This document shows, piece after piece, positions 49,321 to 57,481 of a DNA stretch of 64,000 nucleotides. The DNA comes from Rubellimicrobium arenae. GTDB lineage: Bacteria; Pseudomonadota; Alphaproteobacteria; Rhodobacterales; Rhodobacteraceae. The position numbers were made by a program, and so were the translations under genes. Where the stretch lies: contig NZ_JAFMSS010000001.1 in NCBI RefSeq assembly GCF_017916295.1, positions 500,722 through 564,721 of the forward strand. The letters run 5' to 3'. Under the pieces are notes generated by a model that saw nothing but the letters and a program-made list of their open reading frames with translations, made no database searches and was not told the origin of the DNA. Position 1 is the stretch's first letter, and each line of letters opens with the position of its first letter.

Positions 49321-50127
49321 CTAGCGCCGGCGCAGCAGTTTCTTGAGGTTCACGAGTCGCGAGGTGACGAGCGTCGAGATCGTCACGAGGCAGATGGCGA
49401 AGATCCCGGCCGCCGCCGCAGTGGGTTCGAACGCGTAGCGCAGCGACGTGTACATGGCGATCGGCAGCGGCTGCATGTCGGGCGTGGCCAGGAACAGCGT
49501 CAGCTCGAACTGGCCGAAGCTCACGATGAAGGCGAAGATGGTCCCCGCCGAGATGCCGGGCTGGATGATCGGCAGCGTGACCTTGGTGAAGGCCTGGAGG
49601 GGGGTCGCGCCGAGGCTCCGGGCCGCATCCTCGACCGAAAGGTCGAAGTCCACCAGCGACGCCGTCACGGTTGCGATGACGAAGGGCATGGTGACAAGCA
49701 CATGGCCGATCAGGAGGCCGGGAAAGCTCCCGGCGAGCCCGAGCTTGGTCCAGGCGAAGAAGACATATAGCGCGAGCCCCAGAACCACGCCCGGCAGCAC
49801 CACGGGCAGGATGAAGAGCCCGCGAAGCACTTCGCGCGCCCGGCTGCGGGACCGGGTGAGGAAGATCGCCGCCATGGTGCCGAGGATCGTGGAGATGATC
49901 GTCGTCACCGTCGCAAGTCCGAAGGAGAACAGGAAGGCGGGGAGGAAGATGGGGGACGTGAAGAAGCCGGCCACCCATTTCAGGGACAGGCCCTGCGGGG
50001 GGAATGTGAGATATTCCCCGGAGTTCAGGCCGGACAGAACGACGATCAGCACAGGGGTCAGCAGGATGACCAGGGCCACTCCGGAGACGAGCCGGAACGT
50101 CAGCGGGATCGGGGAGGTGTCGCCCAT
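49321..50127 (-). CDS. PotC-like ABC transporter permease
   Basis: 268-aa inner-membrane permease of the PotC/YdcV type. Six predicted spans. The EAA motif is SVEDAARSLGATPLQAFTKV (about residues 167-186), followed by TLPIIQPGISAGTIFAFIVS. Start at ATG 50127, one-base overlap with the upstream permease stop (TGATG). A longer open frame upstream would overlap that permease. Confidence 0.92.
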   Translation of the reverse strand: MGDTSPIPLTFRLVSGVALVILLTPVLIVVLSGLNSGEYLTFPPQGLSLKWVAGFFTSPIFLPAFLFSFGLATVTTIISTILGTMAAIFLTRSRSRAREVLRGLFILPVVLPGVVLGLALYVFFAWTKLGLAGSFPGLLIGHVLVTMPFVIATVTASLVDFDLSVEDAARSLGATPLQAFTKVTLPIIQPGISAGTIFAFIVSFGQFELTLFLATPDMQPLPIAMYTSLRYAFEPTAAAAGIFAICLVTISTLVTSRLVNLKKLLRRR

Positions 50128-51032
50128 CACATCCGTCCTCCTGCCTGACGCCGAAGCGCCAGGATGTACACGGCCATCGCGAGCAGGGACGTGCCGAAGA
50201 GCACCACGCCGATCGCGGCGCCGAACTGCCAGCGCCCGACCTCGGCGATCTGCTGGTAGATGTGGATCGGCAGCGTGACGACCTTCCAGCCGCCCATGAG
50301 CGCCGGCACGACATAGGACGAGATCGCCAGCGCGAAGACCAGGAGCGTGCCGGCGTATACCCCGGGCAACGACAGCGGCCAGGTCACTGTCCGCATCGCG
50401 TGCCAGCGGGTGGACCCGAGCGAGCGTGCCGCCTCCTCGAGCGATGGATTGATCGACTTGATCGCCCCGACGAGGGACAGGATCATGAACGGAAGCGTCA
50501 CCTGCACGAGGCCTACGATCACGCCGAAGCTGTTGTACATCAACGGCAACGGCGCCGAGATGAGGCCCACCTTCATCAGGGCCGTGTTGATCAGCCCGTT
50601 GTCGCCCATCAGCACCATCATCCCGTAAAGCCGGATCACCATGTCGAGCTGCATCGAGGCGAGCACGAGGATGGTCAGCAGGAGAGCGGCGCCGGGCCGG
50701 AGGGTGCGGGCGATGACGAAGGCCAGCGGGTATCCGATGATGAGGCAAAGCACCGAGACGGTCGCTCCAAGCCAGACCGACCGCCAGACCGCTTCGTAGT
50801 ACAGCGAACGCGTGAAGATCCGGGCGAAGTTGTCGAGCGTGAGATTGCCCTGGAAGGTGATGACCCCTTGGGCCCCCTTGTCGAAGCTGATCGCGAACAG
50901 CGACGCGATGGGGATCAGGAAGAACAGGACGAAGAACAGGATGGCCGGGGTCACCAGCCACCAGAGCGTGGGGCGGAGCCGCCGCCCCCCTGTTCTCCGG
51001 CCATGCACTTCGGAAAGAGCCAGTTCGGCCAT
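50127..51032 (-). CDS. PotB-like ABC transporter permease
   Basis: 301-aa partner permease. Hydrophobic spans begin at WWLVTPAILFFVLFFLIPIA. The EAA motif is SLEEAARSLGSTRWHAMRTV (about residues 194-213), followed by TWPLSLPGVYAGTLLVFALA. Begins 3 bp after the racemase stop. With the PotC-like permease it forms the channel of the operon's importer. Confidence 0.92.
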   Translation of the reverse strand: MAELALSEVHGRRTGGRRLRPTLWWLVTPAILFFVLFFLIPIASLFAISFDKGAQGVITFQGNLTLDNFARIFTRSLYYEAVWRSVWLGATVSVLCLIIGYPLAFVIARTLRPGAALLLTILVLASMQLDMVIRLYGMMVLMGDNGLINTALMKVGLISAPLPLMYNSFGVIVGLVQVTLPFMILSLVGAIKSINPSLEEAARSLGSTRWHAMRTVTWPLSLPGVYAGTLLVFALAISSYVVPALMGGWKVVTLPIHIYQQIAEVGRWQFGAAIGVVLFGTSLLAMAVYILALRRQAGGRM

Positions 51033-51035
51033 GCG

Positions 51036-51800
51036 TCACTCGGCCGCTTGGGCGTGGAGATCGGGCATGTCGTAGCCGGGCATCGCCTTGACCGGGGGCA
51101 GAGGGAAGGTCAGCGCCGAATGGGACAGGTTCGAACGAACGAGCGCGGCCGCGATGTTGACCGCCGTCGGGATGGGATCGATGACGGGGATGTCGATGCC
51201 CCGGGCCAGAAGCCCTTCGCGAACCGACTGGGCGCAGCCCATAAGTCCGGTGCAGCCGAACACGATCGCCTCGGCTCCGTCGAGTTCCACGGCCTTCTCC
51301 GCCTCGTCGACAAGGGCGCGCTTGGTGGCGTCCAGATCGGCCTCCAGGTCGAGAACGGGGATGTCGACCGATCGGCAGGAGGCCATCCGGCCTGACAACC
51401 CGGCCACGGCCGCCTGGTTCTCGAAGGAGGGACGAAGCCGACGCATCACCGTCACGATCGAGAAGCGGTGGCCCAGCATGGCAGCGATGTGCATTCCGGT
51501 CTGGCAGGGCCCGAGCACCGGGATCGTCACGGCCTCGCGCGCCGCCCGCAGGCCGGGATCGCCCATGCAGTCGATGACGACCGCGTCGATCCCCTGCCGC
51601 TCGGCTTCGACGATCTTCGCGACCGTGTCGGGTACCGACATGGCTGCCTCGTATTCACTCTCGATCGATCCTGGCCCCTTGCCGATCTGGCTGGCAGAGA
51701 CGATGACGCCAGGCGTTTCGAGCGACTTGACCGCTGCCTCCGTACGGAAGCCCTTGGTGGTGATCGGGGAGATGACACGGACATGGACTGGACGAGACAT
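51036..51800 (-). CDS. Aspartate/glutamate/hydantoin racemase family protein
   Basis: 254-aa Asp/Glu racemase-superfamily protein, closest in look to hydantoin racemase. The two catalytic cysteines are visible in VIDCMGDPGLRAAREA and VFGCTGLMGCAQSV. Other marks are the start VRVISPITTKGF and VIDPIPTAVNIAAALV. First gene of the eight-gene minus operon. Racemisation of a hydantoin or amino-acid-like substrate before enantioselective ring opening would fit the HyuA-type gene downstream. Confidence 0.87.
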   Translation of the reverse strand: MSRPVHVRVISPITTKGFRTEAAVKSLETPGVIVSASQIGKGPGSIESEYEAAMSVPDTVAKIVEAERQGIDAVVIDCMGDPGLRAAREAVTIPVLGPCQTGMHIAAMLGHRFSIVTVMRRLRPSFENQAAVAGLSGRMASCRSVDIPVLDLEADLDATKRALVDEAEKAVELDGAEAIVFGCTGLMGCAQSVREGLLARGIDIPVIDPIPTAVNIAAALVRSNLSHSALTFPLPPVKAMPGYDMPDLHAQAAE

Positions 51801-52096
51801 GGTCTGGTTCCCTTGGATGTCGTTGCCTGCACCGAGGCTGTCACTGCATCGCCCTTCGCAGAACCCGGATCAGGGGATAGGTGGAACACTGATAAGGAGG
51901 AGCTTTGGACAGCCTTCGGCTGGGAAACCCATCCGAATGGATAGGGCCACGGCCGCAAGATCTTGATGCGGAGGAATTAATTTTTCGCTGCACTTGCACT
52001 CCGCGCGGGAGTAAGCCGGACCGGCGCTGCAGCGCCCGTCTTGCGGGACAACCGGGGGCGCAGCAGCATGAGCCCAATCCACATGCAGAGCTGCCC

Positions 52097-53095
52097 ATGG
52101 CTTCCTCAGATCTTGACCCGCGCCCCGGCCTCGTCCGCCGGCTCCGCCTTGCCTCCCATCTGCTTGCCGATGCCAGCTATGACGCCCTGCGCTACTGGCG
52201 ACATTCCTTCACGGCCGGAGCCCGCGTGCAGGAAAACCTCCGCGCCCGGATCGCCATCGGGCTTCACTTCCTCGAATACGGGATGTCGTTGCGGGATGCG
52301 CAGCCAGGCCACGCGCTGGATCGCGCCATGCGCCTGGCGGCGGATCTCGACACCTACACGCGTCGCTTTGGTCCGGACGCCACCGTGCAGATCGCGCTCG
52401 ATGCGCTCGAGGCTTATCTCGGGTTCAACGCTGCGTCCGGGCATGATCTGCCAGCGCTGCGTGCACGCGTGGATGCCCTGGTCGGTGGGGCCGACGAAGG
52501 CCTGCGCGGCGGTGTCGAGATGGTCACCGCCTCCGAGATCCGGGAGAAAGGCCGGATCGATTTCCTGTCCTTTGCCGAAGCACGTCACTCGATCCGTCAG
52601 TACTCCCCCGAACCGGTGCCCCGCGAGGCCATCGAACGCGCGGTCCGCGTGGCGCAGCAGTCCCCTTCGTCCTGCAACCGCCAGACCTGCCGCGCCTGGA
52701 TCTGGACCGAGCGCGAGGCCGTGCAGAAGGTCCTTGCCCTCCAGAACGGAAACCGCGGCTTCGGAGACCAGCTCGGCGGGGTCGCGGTGGTGACCTCGGA
52801 CATCGCGCATTGGGAGACCGCGGCAGAGCGCTATCAGGGATGGGTCGACGGCGGCATGTTCGCGATGAGTCTGGCCTACGGCCTTCACGCCGAAGGGCTG
52901 GGCGCGGTCATGCTGAACTGGTCGGTGTCACAGGCGCGGGATCGGGCCTTGCGACGGCTGACCGGGATCGGGGACAGTTCCCTCATCATCACCATGATCG
53001 GGTTCGGGTGCCTGCCCGACGAACTCCGGGTGCCGGTGTCGCAGAGGAAGCCGCTGGGCTATGCGCTTGCCTTGAACCAGCCGCTCGCCGGCTGA
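52097..53095 (+). CDS. Nitroreductase-family flavoprotein with N-terminal helical extension
   Basis: 332 aa. Residues ~1-170 are helical (LASHLLADASYDALRYWRHS and others) and not part of the classical fold. From ~180 the FMN nitroreductase domain is clear: FAEARHSIRQYSPEPVPREA, VRVAQQSPSSCNRQTCRAWI, GGMFAMSLAYGLHAEGLGAV and IITMIGFGCLPDE. Such two-part proteins also occur in polysaccharide gene clusters. Start set at ATG 52097, but the frame is open to a TTG at 51905 that has an AAGGAGG 4 nt upstream, adding 64 residues of non-conserved look. The natural start is not settled. Confidence 0.83.
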   Translation: MASSDLDPRPGLVRRLRLASHLLADASYDALRYWRHSFTAGARVQENLRARIAIGLHFLEYGMSLRDAQPGHALDRAMRLAADLDTYTRRFGPDATVQIALDALEAYLGFNAASGHDLPALRARVDALVGGADEGLRGGVEMVTASEIREKGRIDFLSFAEARHSIRQYSPEPVPREAIERAVRVAQQSPSSCNRQTCRAWIWTEREAVQKVLALQNGNRGFGDQLGGVAVVTSDIAHWETAAERYQGWVDGGMFAMSLAYGLHAEGLGAVMLNWSVSQARDRALRRLTGIGDSSLIITMIGFGCLPDELRVPVSQRKPLGYALALNQPLAG

Positions 53096-53289
53096 AGCGT
53101 TCAGGACGGATCGGGCGGCGGGCCAGCTCGACCACCCGGACACGGCAGCGGGAGGGGTGATCGGCGGCCACCTCCCCGCCACCATTATCGCGCTGCGCCT
53201 CCGGCTTGCGGCCGAGCCACGATCCCTTGATGCTGGGACGTGACCCGTCGCAATACCGGGGTGGGTCCTGCGAGGAGATGCACCCGACG

Positions 53290-55413
53290 ATGACCCGAGC
53301 CAGCCGCTTCCTCCAGGTTGCCCTTCATTCAAGCGAGTCGGTCGCTCCGCCCGTGGCCCAGGTCCGACCCACGACCGACACCCATCACGGAATTACCCGG
53401 ACCGACGAGTATGCATGGCTTCGTGCCGAGAACTGGCGGGACGTCTTCCGCGATCCCGCGCTCCTGGACCCGAGCATCCGTGCCCACCTGGCCGCCGAGA
53501 ATGCCTATCAGGATGCCTTGATGGCCGACACCGTCGAGCTTCAGGCCAAGCTCGTTGCCGAGATGCGAGGGCGGATCAAGGAGGACGACTCCTCCGTGCC
53601 CCTCCGCGATGGTCCCTTCGCTTACGGCGTCTCCTATGTGACGGGCGGGCAGTATCCCCGCTACATCCGGGTGCCTTCGACGGGGGGCGATCCACAGATC
53701 CTTCTCGACGGTGACCACGAGGGCGCCGGCAAGGCCTACTTCCAGATCGGCGGCGTGGCTCATTCCCGCGATCACGCCTGGTTCCTGTGGGGATCGGACG
53801 ACAAGGGGTCGGAGTTCTACACGCTGCGCGTGCGCGACACTGCCACGGGCGAGGACCTGCCCGACCTCGTCGAGAGCACGGGTGGTGGTGGCGTCTTCGA
53901 TCGTGAGCAGCGTGGCATCTTCTACACGCGCCTCGACGACAACCACCGCCCGTATCAGGTGCTGTATCACCGGCTCGGCACGCCTACGACCCAGGACCGC
54001 CTGGTGTATGAGGAGCAGGATTCGGGTTTCTTCCTGTCGCTTGGATCCACCCGGGACGACCGCTGGATCGTGCTGCAGATGGGTGACCACGAGACGACCG
54101 AGATCCGCCTGCTCCCGAGCGATCGGCCCGATGCGGAACCCCAGTTGGTCGAGCCCCGCACCCCGAGGTTGCAGTATGAGATCGAGGAAGGCGGCGAGGA
54201 GATCTTCATCCTGACGAACGCCGACGGCGCGGAGGACTTCAAGGTCATGACGGCGCCGGCTTCGAACCCCGGCAAGGCTCACTGGACCGAGCTTGTCCCC
54301 CATGTGCCTGGCCGCCTCATCCTGGGGATCACGTCGTTCCGCGATTTCCTCGTCCGCATCGAACGGGAGAACGGGCTGCCCCGCCTCGTCGTGCGCGAGC
54401 GCGCGACGGGCCAGGAGCATGGGATCGCTTTCGATGAGGAGGCCTATAGCCTGGGGCTGGGTGGCACCTACGAATACGACACCGACCTGATGCGGTTCAC
54501 CTACTCCTCGATGACCACGCCCTCGAGCGAGTTCGAGTACAATATGCGGACCCGGGAGAGAGTGCTCCTCAAGACGCAGGAGGTGCCCTCGGGGCACGAT
54601 CCGGCCAATTATGTGACCCGTCGCCTCATGGCTCCGTCGCACGACGGCGAGAGCGTGCCCGTCTCGCTCCTTCACCGTCGGGATACGCCGCTGGACGGCA
54701 GCGCACCCTGCCTTCTGTATGGTTACGGCGCCTATGGCCATGCCGTTCCGGCCGGATTCCGGACGGACATCCTGAGCCTGGTGGACCGTGGCTTCGTGTT
54801 TGCCATCGCGCATGTGCGCGGCGGCAAGGAGAAGGGCTACGCCTGGTACGAGGCGGGCAAACGCGAGCGCAAGCCGAACACATTCCATGACTTCATCGCG
54901 GCCGGCCGACATCTGGTCAGGGAGGGCTATACCCGCCATGACCGGGTCGTCGCGCAAGGCGGCTCGGCAGGCGGGATGCTCATGGGCGCCGTCGGCAACA
55001 TGGCTCCCGGGGACTTTGCCGCGATCGTGGCGCAGGTGCCCTTCGTCGACGTCCTGACCACGATGCTCGACGACACCCTGCCGCTGACGCCGCCCGAGTG
55101 GCCGGAATGGGGCAATCCCATCCTGTCGGAGAAGGACTACCGCACCATCGCCGCCTACTCGCCCTACGACAATGTCGGCGCCAAGCCTTATCCCGCCATC
55201 CTGGCCCTGGCGGGTCTCACTGATCCGAGGGTGACCTACTGGGAGCCGGCCAAATGGGTGCAGCGCCTGCGTGCAAGAAGCATCAGCGATGAGCCGATCC
55301 TTCTGAAGGTCAACATGGCGGCCGGCCATGGCGGCGCGTCGGGGCGGTTCTCCCGACTGGAGGAAGTGGCCCTCGTGCAGGCCTTCGCGCTGAAGGTGGT
55401 AGGGCTGGCCTAA
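53290..55413 (+). CDS. Oligopeptidase B (S9A prolyl oligopeptidase family)
   Basis: 707-aa serine peptidase cleaving short peptides after basic residues. N-terminal PPVAQVRPTTDTHHGITRTD and DEYAWLRAENWRD fit the family opening, followed by a seven-bladed propeller. C-terminal catalytic domain: nucleophile in VVAQGGSAGGMLMGAVGNM, aspartate in ALAGLTDPRVTYWEPAKWV, histidine in NMAAGHGGASGRFSRLEE. Start at ATG 53290 following GAGGAG; an earlier in-frame ATG at 53278 abuts the ribosome site. No signal peptide. It would act on peptides brought in by the nearby dipeptide importer. Confidence 0.95.
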   Translation: MTRASRFLQVALHSSESVAPPVAQVRPTTDTHHGITRTDEYAWLRAENWRDVFRDPALLDPSIRAHLAAENAYQDALMADTVELQAKLVAEMRGRIKEDDSSVPLRDGPFAYGVSYVTGGQYPRYIRVPSTGGDPQILLDGDHEGAGKAYFQIGGVAHSRDHAWFLWGSDDKGSEFYTLRVRDTATGEDLPDLVESTGGGGVFDREQRGIFYTRLDDNHRPYQVLYHRLGTPTTQDRLVYEEQDSGFFLSLGSTRDDRWIVLQMGDHETTEIRLLPSDRPDAEPQLVEPRTPRLQYEIEEGGEEIFILTNADGAEDFKVMTAPASNPGKAHWTELVPHVPGRLILGITSFRDFLVRIERENGLPRLVVRERATGQEHGIAFDEEAYSLGLGGTYEYDTDLMRFTYSSMTTPSSEFEYNMRTRERVLLKTQEVPSGHDPANYVTRRLMAPSHDGESVPVSLLHRRDTPLDGSAPCLLYGYGAYGHAVPAGFRTDILSLVDRGFVFAIAHVRGGKEKGYAWYEAGKRERKPNTFHDFIAAGRHLVREGYTRHDRVVAQGGSAGGMLMGAVGNMAPGDFAAIVAQVPFVDVLTTMLDDTLPLTPPEWPEWGNPILSEKDYRTIAAYSPYDNVGAKPYPAILALAGLTDPRVTYWEPAKWVQRLRARSISDEPILLKVNMAAGHGGASGRFSRLEEVALVQAFALKVVGLA

Positions 55414-55657
55414 GGCCGGAGCCCGGCGCGGCGTCCGGGACCCACGACACCGTCGCCATCAAGGACGGCTACGGCCATGCGCCCTGTCCGAGGGGATACA
55501 TGGCCCATGACGACGGCGACCAGCGGAGGGCTGTTCGATCGGCCGGGGAAAAGCGCGGGGTGGATGCCGCCGTGCTGGCCCTGCCTGGCCCCCGGAGCGT
55601 GCTGGAACCATCGCTGATCCCGATTGTTCCGTTCGGCCAAAGCCGGAGGAGTCCATC

Positions 55658-56806
55658 ATGCTAGCCGCCGACTACAGAGGGCCGCGCCGTGTCCGGGCCG
55701 ACCACAAGCCCATGCCGACGATCCAGCACCCCCGGGACGCCATCGTGCGCGTCACACGATCCTGCATCTGCGGCTCGGACCTGCATCTCTACAACGGTCT
55801 CGTCCCCGATACCCGCGTGGGCATGACCTTTGGCCACGAGTTCACCGGGATCGTGGAGGAGGTCGGCGCCGAGGTCGGCAACCTGAATCCGGGCGACCAC
55901 GTCATCGTGCCCTTCAACATCGCCTGCGGGCAATGTCACTTCTGCAAGCAGGGCCTTTATGGCAACTGCCACGAATCCAACGCGCAGGCGACGGCGGTCG
56001 GTGGCATCTTCGGCTATTCGCACACCGCCGGCGGCTATGACGGCGGGCAGGCGCAATACGTCCGGGTCCCCTATGCCGACTTCGGACCCACCCTCATTCC
56101 GGATGGCATGGACATCGAGGATGCCGTCCTGCTGACGGACGTCGTGCCCACCGGCTACCAGGCGGCCGAGATGGCCGGCATCCAGCGCGGCGACACGGTC
56201 GTGGTCTTCGGAGCCGGTCCGGTCGGGATCATGGCCGCCCGCTGCGCGTGGCTGTTCGGAGCGGGCCGGGTGATCGTGATCGACTACCTGCACTACCGGC
56301 TCGAGTTCGCGCGGGCCTATGCGCCGGCCGAGGTCTACGACTTCCGCGAGATCGACGACATGGCGGTCTTCATCAAGAAGCAGACCGACTCGCTTGGCGC
56401 TGACGTCTGCATCGACGCGGTCGGGGCGGACGCGTCCGGCAACATCCTGCATACGCTGTTCGGGAAGAAGATCCCGATCGAGGCCGGGTCCGCCCTGCCC
56501 CTCCATTGGGCGATCAACTCGGTCAAGAAGGGCGGCATCGTGTCGGTGGTCGGCGTCTACGGGCCGACGGGCAACATGATCCCCATCGGCAACGTCGTGA
56601 ACAAGGGCATCACGATCCGGGCCAACCAAGCCTCGGTCAAGCGGCTCCTGCCCCGCCTGATCGAACATGTCCAGGCGGGCCGCATCAATCCCAAGGCCCT
56701 CATCACCCACCGAGTGCCGCTCGAGGACGTGTCCGACGCCTACCACATGTTCTCGTCCAAGCTCGACGGCTGCATCAAGCCGGTGCTGCTGCCCAACGGC
56801 GTCTGA
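55658..56806 (+). CDS. Zinc-dependent alcohol dehydrogenase (formaldehyde dehydrogenase-like)
   Basis: 382-aa medium-chain dehydrogenase. Catalytic zinc ligands: Cys in SCICGSDLHLY and His/Glu in TFGHEFTGIVEEVG. The structural zinc loop is NIACGQCHFCKQGLYGNC. Rossmann motif VVFGAGPVGIMAARCAWLFG. The insertion around GGIFGYSHTAGGYDGGQAQY and overall length resemble the glutathione-independent formaldehyde dehydrogenase branch. GGAGGAG precedes ATG 55658. Followed at 18 bp by an unrecognised gene, suggesting a two-gene unit. Confidence 0.92.
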   Translation: MLAADYRGPRRVRADHKPMPTIQHPRDAIVRVTRSCICGSDLHLYNGLVPDTRVGMTFGHEFTGIVEEVGAEVGNLNPGDHVIVPFNIACGQCHFCKQGLYGNCHESNAQATAVGGIFGYSHTAGGYDGGQAQYVRVPYADFGPTLIPDGMDIEDAVLLTDVVPTGYQAAEMAGIQRGDTVVVFGAGPVGIMAARCAWLFGAGRVIVIDYLHYRLEFARAYAPAEVYDFREIDDMAVFIKKQTDSLGADVCIDAVGADASGNILHTLFGKKIPIEAGSALPLHWAINSVKKGGIVSVVGVYGPTGNMIPIGNVVNKGITIRANQASVKRLLPRLIEHVQAGRINPKALITHRVPLEDVSDAYHMFSSKLDGCIKPVLLPNGV

Positions 56807-56824
56807 TATCCCAGGAGGAGAGCC

Positions 56825-57412
56825 ATGACCTCGACCTATCTCACGCGGCCACAGGCCATCGATCCCGCCACCGTGACCGGCTGGGGCGTGGACGCCGATC
56901 CCCGCAACGATCCCACCTATCCCATCCGTGAGCGATCGGGCGATCCGGGTCCGGGCAAGGTGTGGGACCGTCCGACGCAGCAGCACCCCCAGGTCGAGGT
57001 GCTCCGCTCCATCGAGCATAACCGTCTTCCCGCGGTGGTCGGCACGTCGACGCCGCCCAGTGGCCTTAGCGGCATGATGCGCCGGGCCGCCTTCCATTAC
57101 AGCGAGTCCGACTGGACCCATTGGCTGATGCTGCTGGGTGCCGACCGGGTGAACATGGTGGAGGGGATCGTGACGGACCTTGCCCGAGGCAAGGTTCCCA
57201 ACATTCCGGCCGAGATGGGCGTTCGGGCGGCATGGAAGCACGACCGGACGGCTCTTGTCACGAAGGCAGCCGTGACCGTCGCGGTCTCCGCTCTGGCCAT
57301 CGCGCTGCTGCGGCAGCGGCAACACCGTCAGCGTCCGCACGATGTTCGGCCTGTGCACGGACGTGCCGGCGGCGGTCGCGAGCGGAGGGCGCTCGCCGGC
57401 TCCACCACCTGA
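56825..57412 (+). CDS. Hypothetical protein with one membrane-like segment, 195 aa
   Basis: Not recognised. GGAGGAG sits just before ATG 56825, 18 bp after the alcohol dehydrogenase stop, so it is very probably translated. Residues 1-90 are polar (RPQAIDPATVTGWGVDADPR), 90-140 mixed helices (SDWTHWLMLLGADRVNMVEG), and 145-162 a hydrophobic stretch (AAVTVAVSALAIALL) that may be a membrane span or amphipathic helix. The last ~30 residues are Arg/His-rich. In the other plus frames the same DNA reads smoother (GNTVSVRTMFGLCTDVPAAV), so a frameshift near 57310 is possible. Function unknown. Confidence 0.65.
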   Translation: MTSTYLTRPQAIDPATVTGWGVDADPRNDPTYPIRERSGDPGPGKVWDRPTQQHPQVEVLRSIEHNRLPAVVGTSTPPSGLSGMMRRAAFHYSESDWTHWLMLLGADRVNMVEGIVTDLARGKVPNIPAEMGVRAAWKHDRTALVTKAAVTVAVSALAIALLRQRQHRQRPHDVRPVHGRAGGGRERRALAGSTT

Positions 57413-57451
57413 GCAGGTTCGGGCAGAGCCGACGCGCAAGGGGCCCGGCTG

Positions 57452-57468
57452 GCCCGGCAAAGCCGGGC
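57452..57468. terminator. Bidirectional terminator between convergent genes
   Basis: GCCCGGC-aaa-GCCGGGC, perfect 7-bp stem and tight loop, between stops at 57412 and 57482. Confidence 0.6.
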
Positions 57469-57481
57469 TGACGGGGCCTCC

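Noticed and set aside
52023..52036. 14-bp palindrome GGCGCTGCAGCGCC
   Set aside because: It has no loop to form a hairpin and no second copy; chance palindromes are common at this GC content.
53329..55329. A 666-codon minus-strand frame opposite oligopeptidase B
   Set aside because: The plus-strand frame has the full S9A catalytic triad; the antisense product has no family resemblance.
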